DNA of 64,000 bases from QYQD01 sp040754095 (lineage in GTDB: Bacteria; Desulfobacterota; QYQD01), in assembly GCA_040754095.1 (NCBI GenBank), contig JBFMFO010000003.1, positions 80,095-144,094 on the forward strand. Reading direction: 5' to 3'. Positions 18,069 to 27,021 of this stretch are shown one piece after another. The notes beneath the pieces were generated by a model. The model saw nothing but the letters and a program-made list of their open reading frames with translations, was not told where the DNA came from and ran no database searches. The first letter of the stretch is position 1; each line of letters starts with the position of its first letter. The translations under genes were made by a program, and so were the position numbers.

Positions 18069-18908
18069 ATGCGAAAAAAGGAAAGACCCCTTAATCGTCT
18101 GAAAATTTTTATCTTGACTGGTCTGTTAGCTGTTATCCTTTTTGTACTCCTTGTTTCCAGTATAGGGAAAAACAGAGATTTTGGCCCCTGGCAGAAGGTT
18201 GGTGTGGAGTTGTTTGCTCCCATCCAGAAAGGGATCGTCTTCATTCAGAGGGGAATTGCTTCTTTTGGGCATGATTATATCTACTTGGTTGGCGTGCAAA
18301 AGGAAAATAGATTGTTGAGAAAAGAAATCGAACGACTTCGCAGTAAAAACAATGAGTATCGTGAAGCCCTTCTTGCCAATATCCGGCTCAAGAAACTATT
18401 AAATTTTAAAGAGACGGTGCCCCTGCCCCTTTTGTCGGCAGAGGTCGTTGGGTACGATCCAACGGTCTGGTTTAAGACCATGATTATTAACCGTGGCTCT
18501 GACGATGGGCTTCAACGAGGGATGGCAGTTATATCTGCTGATGGTGTTGTTGGCCAGATTATAAGTGTCTCCCTGCACTATGCAAAGGCTTTACTGATTA
18601 CAGACCGGAACAGCGCTGTCGATGCCATTGTGCAGAGAAGCAGGGTAAGGGGAGTGCTCAAGGGAGAATCCGGGGGAGTCTGTTATTTAGATTACGTTGG
18701 GATTCGTGATGATGTTAAACCCGGGGATATAGTAATCTCTTCCGGGGTGGGGGGGATATTCCCGAAGGGGTTGCCTGTCGGGAGGGTTATTAAGGCCAGG
18801 AGTTCTCGCCCGGGTTTATTTCAACATATCGAAGTGGTTCCCTGTGTTAATATTTCTAATATAGAAGAAGCATTGGTTGTTTTAGAAAAAAGCTCTATAA
18901 TGGAATAG
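18069..18908 (+). CDS. mreC: Rod shape-determining protein MreC
   Basis: Bitopic periplasmic scaffold that links MreB to the elongation synthases. One membrane helix is seen near residues 10-32 (IFILTGLLAVILFVLLVS), a coiled coil follows (about 75-110: KENRLLRKEIERLRSKNNEY), then the two beta domains with the conserved DPTVWFKTMIINRGSDDGL and GVGGIFPKGLPVGRV. 279 residues is typical. A TTG three bases upstream could also start it, but the ATG at 18069 is preferred. Confidence 0.94.
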   Translation: MRKKERPLNRLKIFILTGLLAVILFVLLVSSIGKNRDFGPWQKVGVELFAPIQKGIVFIQRGIASFGHDYIYLVGVQKENRLLRKEIERLRSKNNEYREALLANIRLKKLLNFKETVPLPLLSAEVVGYDPTVWFKTMIINRGSDDGLQRGMAVISADGVVGQIISVSLHYAKALLITDRNSAVDAIVQRSRVRGVLKGESGGVCYLDYVGIRDDVKPGDIVISSGVGGIFPKGLPVGRVIKARSSRPGLFQHIEVVPCVNISNIEEALVVLEKSSIME

Positions 18909-18913
18909 GAATT

Positions 18914-19012
18914 AGCGCCACAAAGTCACCAAGACACAAAGTTAAAAAAAATCGAATTTCGAAATTCGAAATTAATCTGATCTCTTAGGGCCTTGGTGGC
19001 GTTGTGGCTAAA
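18914..19012. repeat. Inverted repeat element between mreC and mreD
   Basis: GCCACAA, AGTCACC, AAGACAC units on the left pair with CTTGGTGGCGTTGTGGC on the right, around a centre of TTCGAA motifs (AATCGAATTTCGAAATTCG). The unit length is again seven bases. It separates mreC and mreD, which otherwise would be close neighbours in an operon. Confidence 0.75.
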
Positions 19013-19038
19013 AATTGCATGGGATAAAGTGACCTAAT

Positions 19039-19539
19039 ATGTTTTTTTTATTTTTACTGGGTTGCGTATTATTAATCCTGGAAACGACTCTATTCTATCA
19101 TCTGCCTTTATGGAAACTTAAAATTGACGGGTTGCTCCTCTTAATTATATATGTCTCACTTTACCTAAATGGAATCCAGAGTGGTTTGTTGGTTTTTTCT
19201 TTAGGTATATTGGTGGATACATTTGCAGGCAGTGCCCTGGGCATGCATGTACTCGTTTATGCCATGCTTTTTTTATTAGTAAAGGTTATCTCACGTAATC
19301 TGATCGTAAAAAATATCTATTATCAAATGGCTATCATTTTTTCCGTAAGTTTTTTGGCTAACTTGGGCCTGCTGGTTTTGGATTTGGTATTCATGGATGG
19401 AGTAATTTGGTGGCATCACGTTTGGATGGTATTTCTTCAAAGTCTCCTGACGGCTCTGCTAAGCCCTGTCTTTTTCATTTGTTACGATTATTTTGACCGG
19501 TTGTTTGGGTTACGGGAAGCACGCGAGGTTTCGCGCTAG
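19039..19539 (+). CDS. mreD: Rod shape-determining protein MreD
   Basis: A 166-residue integral membrane protein with five or six hydrophobic helices, the MreD pattern. Sequence conservation is low in this family, so the call rests on position between mreC and mrdA, length, hydrophobic profile and the GLLVFSLGILVDTFAGSALGMH segment (conserved Gly/Asp in the middle helix). It works with MreC in the elongasome at the inner membrane. Confidence 0.9.
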   Translation: MFFLFLLGCVLLILETTLFYHLPLWKLKIDGLLLLIIYVSLYLNGIQSGLLVFSLGILVDTFAGSALGMHVLVYAMLFLLVKVISRNLIVKNIYYQMAIIFSVSFLANLGLLVLDLVFMDGVIWWHHVWMVFLQSLLTALLSPVFFICYDYFDRLFGLREAREVSR

Positions 19540-19589
19540 GATTTCTTTAGTAATTCGGTGGTTAGAATATTCTTGGTTCTTATTATAAA

Positions 19590-19690
19590 AAGAATGTCAT
19601 TAGTCAATAGTCAGTTGTCACTGGTAGGAATTAATAAGTTTACCGCACATTACATGACCAATGACTAATGACCAGTGACGTTGTCTATAG
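19590..19690. repeat. TGACTAATGAC composite element before mrdA
   Basis: Left end GAATGTCATTAGTCAATAG, units GTCAGTT, GTCACTG, then a short AT-rich centre, then inverted units CCAATGA, CTAATGA, CCAGTGA and the end CGTTGTCTATAG. It abuts the mrdA start codon (19695), exactly as the copies at panC and glmU abut theirs. Confidence 0.75.
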
Positions 19691-19694
19691 ATAA

Positions 19695-21626
19695 GTGGTC
19701 TATATTGTGAGGCAGACAGGTTCAAAAAGAGATCTACGCATAAGGACATTTGATCCGGCAGAAATCGAGGAATACCACAGGAGATTTGACCGGATTACTG
19801 TATTCGTCATAGTCGTTTTTGCCGTTTTTTTTGCCCGCCTCTGGTATCTACAGATCATAAAAGGTGACGAATACCTCAAACGCTCGGAGAGAAATTGCCT
19901 CCGTATCCAATACATGCCGGGGCCACGGGGAGATATCCTGGATCGGCATGGGCAGGTGCTGGTGCAAAGCCGGCCGTCTTTCAGCATATCCCTGGTTCGT
20001 GAAGACGTAAAAGACATAAATAAGTTACTTAACCGGTTGAGTTCCCTCTTGAAGAAAAGTCCGGCCTTACTATGGGAAAAGGTGGTGGCGGCGAAGAATA
20101 TGCCCCGTTATATGCCTATACGCTTATGTGAAGATGTGGATGCAGATACCGTGGCCTTGATAGAGATGCACAGGTTTGAGATGCCCGGCGTAACCATAGA
20201 GATTGAACCTAAGAGAAACTATGTTTATGGGAATATGGCCGCACACTTGTTTGGTTACCTGGGAGAGATAAATGAAAAGGAATTGAAGGGCGAATCATTT
20301 AAGAACGTCAGGATGGGTGAATTCGTTGGGCGATGCGGCCTGGAGAAGGTTTATCAGGCGGATTTGGCGGGTATAGGCGGCGGCAGGCAGGTAGAGGTTG
20401 ATGCCGCCGGCCGGGTGATAAGTGTTTACGGGGATATCCCGCCCGTTTCCGGGAATAATATCCATCTCACCCTGGACGCCGACCTGCAAAGGGTAGCCGA
20501 AGATGCTATGGCTGGCCGTTCGGGGGCAGTCGTAGCCATGGATCCCAGAAATGGAAAGATACTGACCTGGGCGAGCTGTCCTAATATTGATTTGGAAGCC
20601 TTTCTCCACGGATTAAGTCGGGAAGAGTGGTCAGGTCTGGTAAATGATCCTTTACGGCCTTTGCCGGATAAGGTTATTCAAGGGCAATATCCCCCGGGTT
20701 CTACTTATAAGATTGTAACCATGGCGGCCGCGCTGGAAGAGAAGGTTATTGATCCTGCCGCTCCACTATATTGCAGCGGATATTATCCTTTTGGTAACCG
20801 GGTCTATAGATGTTGGGAGGAAAAAGGACATGGCAGCGTGGCTATGCATAAAGCTATCGTGCGGTCATGCGACGTTTATTTCTATGAAATGGGGAGAAGG
20901 CTGGGGGTAAAACGTCTGGCACGCTACGCGCAGGGTTTTGGTCTGGGATCACCTGCCAAGGTAGAATTGGAGCATGAAAAGTCAGGACTGGTGCCTACTC
21001 CCGAATGGAAATTAAAACGGTTTAAGGTGCCCTGGCAGGAGGGGGAGACGCTTTCTATCGCTATCGGCCAGGGTTTTGATCTGGTCACCCCTCTCCAGAT
21101 GCTGCGCGTGATTTCTGCTGTGGCCAATGGGGGGGCGCTTTATCGTCCCCAGTTTGTGGAAAAAATCGTTAGTCTTGACGGCAAGATAATAAAACAGTTT
21201 AAGCCCATAATAGACGGGCGGGTTCCGGTTTGTAAACGTAACCTGGAAATAATACGGGACGGCTTGGCGGGGGTGGTAAATGAGCCGCACGGTACGGGGG
21301 GGGCGTGCCGGCTCAGCACAGTTATGGTCGGAGGCAAGACCGGGACGGCCCAGGTGGTTCGTTTGCCCGCCTACCGTGAGAAGAACATAAGCGCTATACC
21401 TTATAAGTATCGGGACCATGCCTGGTTTGTGGCCTTTGCCCCGGTGGAGGCCCCTGAGATAGCAATTGCGGTTTTAGTTGAACATAGCGGGCATGGTGGT
21501 TCAATAGCTGCTCCCGTAGCCAGGGCGGTTTTGGAAGAATATTTCGGCAAAAAGTCCGGCCCGGACGCCCCGGCGCATCTTCGAGAGGCGGCCCTGGTTC
21601 GCACAGGGGGTGCAAATGATAGATAG
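19695..21626 (+). CDS. mrdA: Penicillin-binding protein 2 (peptidoglycan transpeptidase)
   Basis: Elongation-specific transpeptidase. One N-terminal membrane helix (about 35-53), a dimerisation domain (GPRGDILDRHGQVL near 75-90), and the transpeptidase domain with SxxK (PPGSTYKIVTM, Ser near 337), the second motif SCDVYFYEMG and KTG (VGGKTGTAQV near 555). Length 643 is normal. The start is a GTG at 19695, or possibly GTG at 19707, both directly behind the repeat element. The end overlaps rodA by some ten bases, giving coupled expression. Confidence 0.95.
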   Translation: MVYIVRQTGSKRDLRIRTFDPAEIEEYHRRFDRITVFVIVVFAVFFARLWYLQIIKGDEYLKRSERNCLRIQYMPGPRGDILDRHGQVLVQSRPSFSISLVREDVKDINKLLNRLSSLLKKSPALLWEKVVAAKNMPRYMPIRLCEDVDADTVALIEMHRFEMPGVTIEIEPKRNYVYGNMAAHLFGYLGEINEKELKGESFKNVRMGEFVGRCGLEKVYQADLAGIGGGRQVEVDAAGRVISVYGDIPPVSGNNIHLTLDADLQRVAEDAMAGRSGAVVAMDPRNGKILTWASCPNIDLEAFLHGLSREEWSGLVNDPLRPLPDKVIQGQYPPGSTYKIVTMAAALEEKVIDPAAPLYCSGYYPFGNRVYRCWEEKGHGSVAMHKAIVRSCDVYFYEMGRRLGVKRLARYAQGFGLGSPAKVELEHEKSGLVPTPEWKLKRFKVPWQEGETLSIAIGQGFDLVTPLQMLRVISAVANGGALYRPQFVEKIVSLDGKIIKQFKPIIDGRVPVCKRNLEIIRDGLAGVVNEPHGTGGACRLSTVMVGGKTGTAQVVRLPAYREKNISAIPYKYRDHAWFVAFAPVEAPEIAIAVLVEHSGHGGSIAAPVARAVLEEYFGKKSGPDAPAHLREAALVRTGGANDR

Positions 21627-22725
21627 GAGGTATATAACCAACTTTGATTGGCCATTACTTGGGGTAGTGCTACTCTTATCAATGTTAGGAGTTCTAAATC
21701 TTTATAGCGCCGGTTATTCTGCTACTGGTCCTGCAACTACAGTTTATCTAAGGCAGCTTTATTGGCTGGGCCTATCCGGGGTCATTATGGTTGTCGTTCT
21801 ATCTTTTGATTACCGGCGGATAGCTGAGTGGGCTCCTTACATATATGTGGTATCTATAATAACCCTGGTGGCCGTATTGTTTGTTGGGAAGACAGTTTCG
21901 GGCTCTCAAAGGTGGCTAGGTTTCGGCTCCCTGGTTTTTCAACCGTCAGAGCTGGCCAAGTTGGCGACGGTTATTGCACTGGCCAGTTATTTTTATCACA
22001 AGGACGTTAAAAAGGGCTACGGACTAAGTGACCTCCTGGCGCCGGCGGGTATTGTTTTGCTTCCCTTTATTCTTATCGTTAAGGAGCCGGATTTAGGGAC
22101 GAGTCTTTTGCTCCTGTTTATACTGGCGTCAATGGTCCTTTTCGTAGGTCTAAAATGGGGCGCATTTTTGACCTTGCTGGGTTTTGGACTGACCTCTGTG
22201 CCGTTTATCTGGTCTTTATTAAAGGATTATCAAAAAAAGAGGGTGGAATCTTTTCTCTGGCCGGAAAGAGACCCCCTGGGGGCTGGTTATCATGCCCTTC
22301 AGTCCAAGATCGCGGTGGGGTCCGGCAAGATACTGGGGAAGGGCTATCTGGAGGGATCACAAAGCAAACTTAATTTCCTTCCCGAACAGCATACTGATTT
22401 TGCCTTTTCCGTCCTTGGGGAGGAGTGGGGTTTTATAGGATCGATTCTGCTGATTATTCTTTATTTTTTGCTTATCCTGTTGGGCTTGCAGGTTGCTATC
22501 CGTTCAAAGGAAAAGTTCGGCACCTTTTTGGCGTTTGGCATATTGGCCATGATATTCTGGCATTTAGTGGTAAATGTGGGCATGGTTCTTGGCCTAATGC
22601 CTGTGGTCGGAGTCCCTCTTCCCTTGATCAGTTATGGTGGTTCTTCAGCCATCACTACCCTGACCGGTATCGGCCTGCTTCTTAACATCCGTATGCGGCG
22701 GTTTATGCTGCAAAAAGGCCCGTAA
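21616..22725 (+). CDS. rodA: Rod shape-determining protein RodA (SEDS glycosyltransferase)
   Basis: SEDS-family peptidoglycan polymerase that pairs with PBP2. About 370 residues with ten hydrophobic helices; conserved family segments include FQPSELAKLATV, KEPDLGTSLLLLF (catalytic Asp region), LNFLPEQHTDFAFSVLGEEWGF and the C-terminal GVPLPLISYGGSSAIT. The ATG at 21616 has AGGGGG before it; an in-frame GTG lies six bases earlier. It overlaps mrdA and ends the shape operon. Confidence 0.95.
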   Translation: MIDRRYITNFDWPLLGVVLLLSMLGVLNLYSAGYSATGPATTVYLRQLYWLGLSGVIMVVVLSFDYRRIAEWAPYIYVVSIITLVAVLFVGKTVSGSQRWLGFGSLVFQPSELAKLATVIALASYFYHKDVKKGYGLSDLLAPAGIVLLPFILIVKEPDLGTSLLLLFILASMVLFVGLKWGAFLTLLGFGLTSVPFIWSLLKDYQKKRVESFLWPERDPLGAGYHALQSKIAVGSGKILGKGYLEGSQSKLNFLPEQHTDFAFSVLGEEWGFIGSILLIILYFLLILLGLQVAIRSKEKFGTFLAFGILAMIFWHLVVNVGMVLGLMPVVGVPLPLISYGGSSAITTLTGIGLLLNIRMRRFMLQKGP

Positions 22726-22837
22726 TCCGAGCCTTGATATCCGGAGATTATTTTAAAAAACCCGCTTCAGATTTTGACTTACTTCATTTATCCCATAATT
22801 ATGCCCAATATAGTTTTTAAAACATATTAAAAAAACA

Positions 22838-22866
22838 TTGACACGGGGTTTTAAATCATGTAAAAG
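22838..22866 (+). promoter_or_regulatory. Probable sigma70-type promoter of atp operon
   Basis: TTGACA (22838-22843, perfect -35), 17-base spacer, TAAAAG (22861-22866, 4 of 6 at -10), about 90 bases before the first atp gene. The rest of the 229-base gap after rodA is AT-rich with no repeat array. Confidence 0.55.
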
Positions 22867-22954
22867 CCTTTTTAGTCTACTGAACTGCTATTCACTAATC
22901 ATGATGATTCCTTATTTTATAAGCTGAAACTTCCTTTAAGTGAGGGGTAAACGG

Positions 22955-23380
22955 ATGCTGGATATAGATATTACCTTGTTGATACAGTTGGCCAATTTCC
23001 TGGCTCTGATGGTTATCCTGAATCTCATCCTTTATCGGCCCTTGCGTAAAATTATAGCAGAGAGAAAAGAGAAGGTGTCAGGCTTGGAGCGTGAGATAGA
23101 GGGGCTTATTAAGAACGCCAGCCAGAGGCTTGAAGACTTTAAGGTTAAAATGAGCGGGGCTCACGAGCGAGGGAACAAGGAAAAGGAAAACTTAAAAAAT
23201 GAGGGCCTTGGCGAGGAGAAACAGATTATTTCCAAGACCCGTAGTGAGGCCGAGGCATCTAAGTCCCAGATGTTGTCGCAGATTGACCAGGACGCTAATA
23301 AGGCGAAAGAGGAACTGAAAGGGCAGGTATCGGGGTTTGCTTCTGACATAGCGGCCAAGATTTTGGGGAGGGGTATTTGA
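22955..23380 (+). CDS. atpF': F1Fo ATP synthase subunit b'
   Basis: Peripheral-stalk subunit of the Fo part. 141 residues: one N-terminal membrane helix (ITLLIQLANFLALMVILNLILYRPL, seen in parts at residues 5-28) followed by a long charged helix rich in Lys and Glu. The b' identity comes from its short form and its place before a second b gene. I start at the ATG at 22955, where GAGGGG lies seven bases upstream; a GTG 15 bases earlier overlaps that site. Confidence 0.92.
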   Translation: MLDIDITLLIQLANFLALMVILNLILYRPLRKIIAERKEKVSGLEREIEGLIKNASQRLEDFKVKMSGAHERGNKEKENLKNEGLGEEKQIISKTRSEAEASKSQMLSQIDQDANKAKEELKGQVSGFASDIAAKILGRGI

Positions 23381-23991
23381 TGGCTGATCAGAGTAATGGT
23401 AAGCGGTTTTTTATAGTGAGTGCCGCACAGGCTCTAACGATTATATCGGTTTTACTGTACTATACGACGGTATTTGCCTCAGGGCATGGTGAGGGGCATG
23501 GATACAGTAGTGAGCTATGGTGGGATCTTGTCTGGCGGACTATGAATTTTACAATTCTAGCCGCCGTGCTCTTTAAGGTACTTAAAAAGCCTGTAAGCAA
23601 TCTCCTTTCCGGTCGGCAAGCCTCGATTAAGGATAACTTTGATGCGCTGGATGTAAAAAAGTCTGAGGCAGAAAAGAGGTATGCTGAGTACGAGAGAAAA
23701 CTTTCGACCATCGAGGAGGAGGCCAAAAAAGTAATTCAAGAATATATTGAGCAGGGTGAGGCCGAGAAGAAGCGGATCATCGAAGATGCCGAGAAGACTG
23801 CTGAATCAATAAAGAAACAGGCTCAATTTGCGGTGGAGCAAGAGATGAAGCGGGCTAAGCTGGTCTTAAGTGCTGAAGCAGCCGAGCTTTCAGTTAAGCT
23901 GGCTGAAGATCTAATTAAGAAGAATCTTAATGAATCAGATCACAAGAAATTGATTGACGAATATATTGCGAAGGTGGTGCATACAAATTGA
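23380..23991 (+). CDS. atpF: F1Fo ATP synthase subunit b
   Basis: Second stalk subunit. It begins with a hydrophobic segment ending in FASGHGEGHG, resembling the cleavable leader noted in deltaproteobacterial b subunits, then a membrane helix (about 50-70) with LFKVLKKPVSNLL and a long charged coiled coil. The ATG overlaps the atpF' stop (TGATG). 204 residues, longer than the E. coli b subunit. b and b' probably form a heterodimer. Confidence 0.93.
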   Translation: MADQSNGKRFFIVSAAQALTIISVLLYYTTVFASGHGEGHGYSSELWWDLVWRTMNFTILAAVLFKVLKKPVSNLLSGRQASIKDNFDALDVKKSEAEKRYAEYERKLSTIEEEAKKVIQEYIEQGEAEKKRIIEDAEKTAESIKKQAQFAVEQEMKRAKLVLSAEAAELSVKLAEDLIKKNLNESDHKKLIDEYIAKVVHTN

Positions 23992-24539
23992 TCAGTAAGA
24001 TAGTTGCCAAAAGATACGCCAAGGCACTTTTTGTGGTTGGCAAAGAGGAGGATAAGCTGGAGGCTTATCAGCAGGAGTTAAATGGCTTTGCGCAAATCCT
24101 ACAGGGATCTCCTGAATTAAGAGATGCCTTAACCAATCCGGTCTATCCTACTGATATTAAGGCCAGATTGATGGGTGACCTGGCCGTAACTCTCAAACTC
24201 AGCCCTATCATGAGCAACTTCATGAAGCTTCTGGTGGAAAAAAGGCGTATACTTTCTGTTCCTGACATTGCCGTGCTGCATCAGAAGTTAACCGATGAAT
24301 TTATGGGGGTTAAAAGGGCGGTGGTTACGGCTGCTATCTCCCTGGCTGAGGATGTAAAACAGAGCGTCCAAAAGGCATTGGAAAAGGTCACCGGCAAAAA
24401 GGTTATCCTTAATACAGAAGAGGATCCTTCTATTATAGGGGGACTGGTGGTGAGAGCGGGAGACATGGTTTGGGATGGGAGTGTAAGAACTCAATTACGG
24501 GATATAAAAGAAATTTTAAAGAGGGGTGAGGTATCATAA
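23988..24539 (+). CDS. atpH: F1Fo ATP synthase subunit delta
   Basis: Connects the F1 head to the stalk (OSCP-like). 183 residues with the family N-terminus KIVAKRYAKALFVVGKE and the C-terminal motif DPSIIGGLVVRAGDMVWDGSVRTQL. The only start that gives the full family N-terminus is a TTG at 23988, overlapping the atpF stop by four bases. The stop overlaps the atpA ATG (TAATG). Confidence 0.95.
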   Translation: MISKIVAKRYAKALFVVGKEEDKLEAYQQELNGFAQILQGSPELRDALTNPVYPTDIKARLMGDLAVTLKLSPIMSNFMKLLVEKRRILSVPDIAVLHQKLTDEFMGVKRAVVTAAISLAEDVKQSVQKALEKVTGKKVILNTEEDPSIIGGLVVRAGDMVWDGSVRTQLRDIKEILKRGEVS

Positions 24540-26059
24540 TGCAGATACGAGCCGAAGAAGTTAGTCAGATTATTAAGGGTCAGATTAAAGAGTATGAGAA
24601 AAAGATTGACCTCAAGGAGACAGGCATTGTCCTATCTGTAGGTGATGGTATTGCCCGTGTCCATGGGGTCGAGAATTGCCAGGCCATGGAGCTTCTGGAA
24701 TTTCCGGGTGGCATCATGGGTGTTGCTCTTAATCTGGAAGAGGATAACGTGGGCTGTGCTGTCATGGGAGACGTGGAGCACATCAAAGAGGGCGACGTCG
24801 TCAAACGTACGGGCCGCATCGCCGAGGTGCCGGTGGGTGAGGCCGTTGTAGGACGTGTAGTCGATGGCCTTGGAAGTCCCTTGGATGGTAAAGGGCCAAT
24901 TGAGGTCAAGGAGACGCGCCGGATAGAGATGATCGCCCCTGGTGTTATTGCCCGGCAGCCGGTTAAGGAGCCCATGTACACGGGGCTTAAGGCTATCGAC
25001 GCTATGACGCCGGTGGGTCGAGGACAACGAGAACTCATCATAGGCGACCGTCAGATCGGCAAAACCGCTATTGGTGTGGATGCCATTATCAACCAAAAAG
25101 GTCAGGATGTATTCTGTATCTATGTCGCGGTCGGCCAGAAGAAATCAACCGTGGCATTGGTTGCCGAGGCGTTGCGGCGTCACGGGGCCATGGAGTATAC
25201 GACGATCGTGGCCGCTTGTGCCAGTGACCCCGCGCCGTTGCAGTACGTGGCTGCATTTGCCGGTTGTACCATGGGTGAGTATTTCCGTGATACCGGGCGG
25301 CATGCCTTGATTATCTATGACGACCTTTCCAAGCAGGCTGTAGCCTATCGGCAGCTCTCACTGCTGCTCAGGCGGCCTCCAGGGCGCGAGGCGTATCCGG
25401 GTGATATCTTCTATAACCATTCCCGATTATTAGAGAGGGCCGCTAAGGTGAATGATGCACTGGGGGGTGGTTCATTGACGGCATTACCTATTATTGAGAC
25501 CCAGGCTGGCGACGTCTCTGCCTATATTCCGACCAATGTTATCTCTATTACCGATGGTCAGATCTATCTTGAACCCGCACTGTTTTTCGCAGGTGTCAGG
25601 CCGGCGATTAACGTTGGTCTGTCCGTCTCCCGCGTGGGTGGGGCGGCGCAGGTCAAGGCCATGAAACAGGTTGCTGGTACGCTTCGATTAGATCTGGCCC
25701 AGTATCGAGAGTTGGCGGCCTTCGCCGGGTTCGGTAGCGACCTTGACAAGTCCACGCAGGCGCAGCTCAATCGGGGTGCCCGCCTGGTAGAAATCCTCAA
25801 ACAGCCGCAGTACCAGCCCCTGCCTATGGAGAAAGAGATCACTATTCTCTTTGCCGGTGCAAGGGGATATCTGGATGAGCATCCTATAGATGCATTGAGA
25901 GCTTATGAGGACGGGCTCTACCCATTTATCGAAAGCAAACACCCTGATGTTTTTAAAGAATTAAGGGAAAAGAAGACCATAGACGATAGCTTGGAGGCAA
26001 AGATGAGGAAGGCCCTTGACGAGTATCGGGGCGCCTTCAAGGCCTCCAAGGGCTTGTAG
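24539..26059 (+). CDS. atpA: F1Fo ATP synthase subunit alpha
   Basis: Non-catalytic nucleotide-binding subunit of F1. 506 residues with the beta-barrel start, P-loop GDRQIGKT near residue 169 (most family members have GDRQTGKT), and the alpha signature PAINVGLSVSRVGGAAQ near 363 with the arginine that reaches into the catalytic site. Middle gene of the operon, tightly coupled to atpH. Confidence 0.97.
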   Translation: MQIRAEEVSQIIKGQIKEYEKKIDLKETGIVLSVGDGIARVHGVENCQAMELLEFPGGIMGVALNLEEDNVGCAVMGDVEHIKEGDVVKRTGRIAEVPVGEAVVGRVVDGLGSPLDGKGPIEVKETRRIEMIAPGVIARQPVKEPMYTGLKAIDAMTPVGRGQRELIIGDRQIGKTAIGVDAIINQKGQDVFCIYVAVGQKKSTVALVAEALRRHGAMEYTTIVAACASDPAPLQYVAAFAGCTMGEYFRDTGRHALIIYDDLSKQAVAYRQLSLLLRRPPGREAYPGDIFYNHSRLLERAAKVNDALGGGSLTALPIIETQAGDVSAYIPTNVISITDGQIYLEPALFFAGVRPAINVGLSVSRVGGAAQVKAMKQVAGTLRLDLAQYRELAAFAGFGSDLDKSTQAQLNRGARLVEILKQPQYQPLPMEKEITILFAGARGYLDEHPIDALRAYEDGLYPFIESKHPDVFKELREKKTIDDSLEAKMRKALDEYRGAFKASKGL

Positions 26060-26108
26060 GGGTAATAAAGACTTTCACATCAATTTCATGAGATAAGAGT
26101 GGTTACCG

Positions 26109-26987
26109 ATGGCTACGCTAAAAGACGTTTTACGGAAAATTGGGGCAGTAAAAAAGACCCAGCAGATTACCAAGGCCATGAACATGGTGGCGGCGGCCAA
26201 ACTGCGCGGGGCACAGTCGAAAATGGAGAATTTCAGGCCCTATGCCAGCAAATTTGCTGAGGTCATAGGGAGTCTATCCGCGCACCTGAATGTTGATGCC
26301 TCGCCTCTTTTGGAACAGCGCGAGGTAAAGAATATTGAACTTCTGCTGGTTACCGCAGACCGGGGGTTGTGTGGCAGTTTTAACGTAAATTTGAATAATG
26401 TAGCCGAAAAGTTCCTGCGGGCAAAGGGGGCGGAAGGGGTAGGGACCTCACTCGTTTGTCTCGGTCGAAAAGGTCGAGACTACTTCCGGCATCGTGAGAC
26501 GAACATGAGGGCCTCACATATCGACGTTATGGGCCGGTTTGACATGTCGAATGCCATAACAATTGCCCAGGATCTGGCAAGTAGATTTATTAGGGGTGAG
26601 TCTGATGAAGTGTATGTGGTTTCTGCGCATTTTATCAGTGTGGCTATCCAAAAGCCCGTTACCAGGAAACTCCTCCCCATAAGTCCAGAAGAACTTGGGG
26701 GGGCAGGAGAAGCGGCCGGCACTGCGCGGGAATATTTATATGAGCCCTCACCGGAACAGCTTATCAGCAGTCTTTTACCTACACACGTGAACGTGCAGGT
26801 GTACAATGCCATGCTGGAGACGTCAGCCAGCGAGCACGCCGCCCGGATGACAGCCATGGACAACGCTTCGCGTAACTGTAAAGATTTGATCCGGAGCTTG
26901 AGCCTGATGTATAACAAGGCGCGGCAGGCCGCCATTACGAGAGAATTGATGGACATTGTCGGCGGGGCCGAGGCGCTGAAGAAATAG
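26109..26987 (+). CDS. atpG: F1Fo ATP synthase subunit gamma
   Basis: Central rotor shaft. 292 residues with the N-terminal coiled-coil helix (KIGAVKKTQQITKAMNMVAAAKL) and the C-terminal signature ASEHAARMTAMDNASRNC, LSLMYNKARQAAITREL. The globular Rossmann-like middle holds LVTADRGLCGSFN. Normal length and position between atpA and atpD. Confidence 0.96.
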   Translation: MATLKDVLRKIGAVKKTQQITKAMNMVAAAKLRGAQSKMENFRPYASKFAEVIGSLSAHLNVDASPLLEQREVKNIELLLVTADRGLCGSFNVNLNNVAEKFLRAKGAEGVGTSLVCLGRKGRDYFRHRETNMRASHIDVMGRFDMSNAITIAQDLASRFIRGESDEVYVVSAHFISVAIQKPVTRKLLPISPEELGGAGEAAGTAREYLYEPSPEQLISSLLPTHVNVQVYNAMLETSASEHAARMTAMDNASRNCKDLIRSLSLMYNKARQAAITRELMDIVGGAEALKK

Positions 26988-27021
26988 AATAATATTGAAT
27001 AATGAGGAGGAATAGACACCG